Assembly: GCF_017303375.1 (NCBI RefSeq)
Contig: NZ_JAFKOH010000002.1
Span: 434,001 to 498,000, forward strand
Source of the DNA: Bacillus sp. NTK074B
GTDB taxonomy: Bacteria > Bacillota > Bacilli > Bacillales > Bacillaceae_B
Length of the DNA: 64,000 nt
Reading direction: 5' to 3'
In this document: positions 63,499 to 64,000 of the stretch, one piece after another
Layout: the number at the start of each line of letters is the position of its first letter
Numbering within the stretch: the stretch's first letter is position 1
The notes under the pieces: model-generated
What the model was told of the DNA's origin: nothing
Databases searched by the model: none
The model's input: the letters and a program-made list of their open reading frames with translations, nothing else
Translations under genes and position numbers: made by a program

Positions 63499-64000
63499 AA
63501 AGTGACGACTCCTTGTTTTTGTTCTACATTCAACTTGAAAACTTGTATTTTTTGTTTCTCTATATTTGATAATAAAGATTCTTCCCGCTTTTCCATGACA
63601 CCTGCTACGATAAAGATGGAAGGCACTAACTGACGAATGTAGAGAGATTTAAGAACAATATGGAATGGGACGGTAAACTCATCTGTTGAAAGGGCAGATA
63701 AGAGCTCCATGCCTCTTTGCCTGTGAATCCTCCCTATTCCCGGCGGGAGGTAATAATAAGGTGTCCTTCCCTGGGACCTTACATTTAGAACAAGTGAGAA
63801 AGTGATGTTTTGTTCTACTGCAATCTGCATCATATAGGACGTATACTTTATTATTTCTTCCAATTGATTGGTGATCGCATAACGATCGGAAATGTTGATG
63901 GCTATCATCCACTCTTTTTGGGTTGACGGTGCGTAGATCTTTGTTTGAAGGCTTCCGGTCCGGGCCGTTGCCTTCCAGTGAACGTCTTGGAACCGGTCTC
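63468..64000 (-). CDS. DUF58 domain protein, C-terminal 176 residues (cut by window edge)
   Basis: The frame enters from the right edge with DRFQDVHWKATARTGSLQ, the DUF58 signature, then a von Willebrand A-like part. DUF58 proteins occur with MoxR AAA ATPases and transglutaminase-like membrane proteins; that agrees with the next gene. The start lies beyond 64000. Confidence 0.85.
   Translation of the reverse strand, partial: DRFQDVHWKATARTGSLQTKIYAPSTQKEWMIAINISDRYAITNQLEEIIKYTSYMMQIAVEQNITFSLVLNVRSQGRTPYYYLPPGIGRIHRQRGMELLSALSTDEFTVPFHIVLKSLYIRQLVPSIFIVAGVMEKREESLLSNIEKQKIQVFKLNVEQKQGVVTLWNRSLKVPS

Overview
The window is a chromosomal segment of an aerobic, endospore-forming, low-GC Gram-positive bacterium of the family Bacillaceae. 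The evidence is gene content and order that closely follow the Bacillus subtilis pycA-ftsW-yla-ykt-speA-pdh-ykr-rnjA-yku-cheV-patA-pts region, strong GGAGG-type ribosome binding sites, frequent GTG/TTG starts, U-tailed hairpin terminators, a YhcN/YlaJ sporulation lipoprotein and a probable spore-coat gene behind a sigma-K-like promoter. No phage, transposase, CRISPR array, rRNA or tRNA was seen. Two decayed copies and one intact-plus-partial copy of intergenic palindromic repeats are present. Species cannot be fixed from this sequence.

Layout. 1-13 kb: pyruvate carboxylase (cut by the window edge), FtsW, YlaN, glutaminase, the yla group with PhoH-PIN and the BipA/TypA GTPase, inositol monophosphatase, and the ykt genes. 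13-18 kb: nitronate monooxygenase-like enzyme, arginine decarboxylase SpeA, the dual-function SR1 RNA with its 39-residue SR1P peptide behind a promoter with CcpN-like and cre-like sites, a lipoprotein polysaccharide deacetylase and an Slp-like lipoprotein. 18-25.5 kb: pyruvate dehydrogenase operon pdhABCD, YkyA, peptide deformylase. 25.5-30 kb: YkrA, RNA polymerase epsilon (RpoY) with RNase J1 behind a long, apparently structured leader, and KtrC. 30-37 kb: cytochrome bd oxidase cydAB with a textbook Rex operator, a frameshifted NERD gene, an array of 20-bp-spaced repeats, and a heterodimeric ABC exporter. 37.5-51.9 kb: MscS channel, acetyl-diaminopimelate enzymes DapL and DapH, CcpC with its own operator, TSUP permease, DarB, YkuJ, an MBL hydrolase with a glutaredoxin, EAL protein YkuI, FadH with a FadR box, a PAS-GGDEF-EAL protein, a coat-like protein, and YkyB. 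51.9-64 kb: CheV, queuosine operon queCDE under a preQ1-I riboswitch, an HD hydrolase, CorA, PatA, the general PTS operon ptsHI, and a DUF58/transglutaminase-associated pair cut by the right edge.

How the genes work together. The window holds much of the carbon-flux control system: PTS phosphotransfer (HPr, EI), CcpA sites, CcpC (citrate), CcpN-type control of SR1, pyruvate entry to the TCA cycle by PDH and PycA, and redox control of cytochrome bd by Rex. Three proteins of the c-di-AMP/potassium network are here: PycA, KtrC and DarB. All three acetyl-pathway lysine/diaminopimelate enzymes are present at two sites (dapH-dapL and patA). RNase J1 and the polymerase epsilon subunit are co-transcribed. 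The least explained items are the structured RNA-like stretches before speA, defB and rpoY-rnjA, the 20-bp repeat array, and two tiny genes of 23 and 26 codons.
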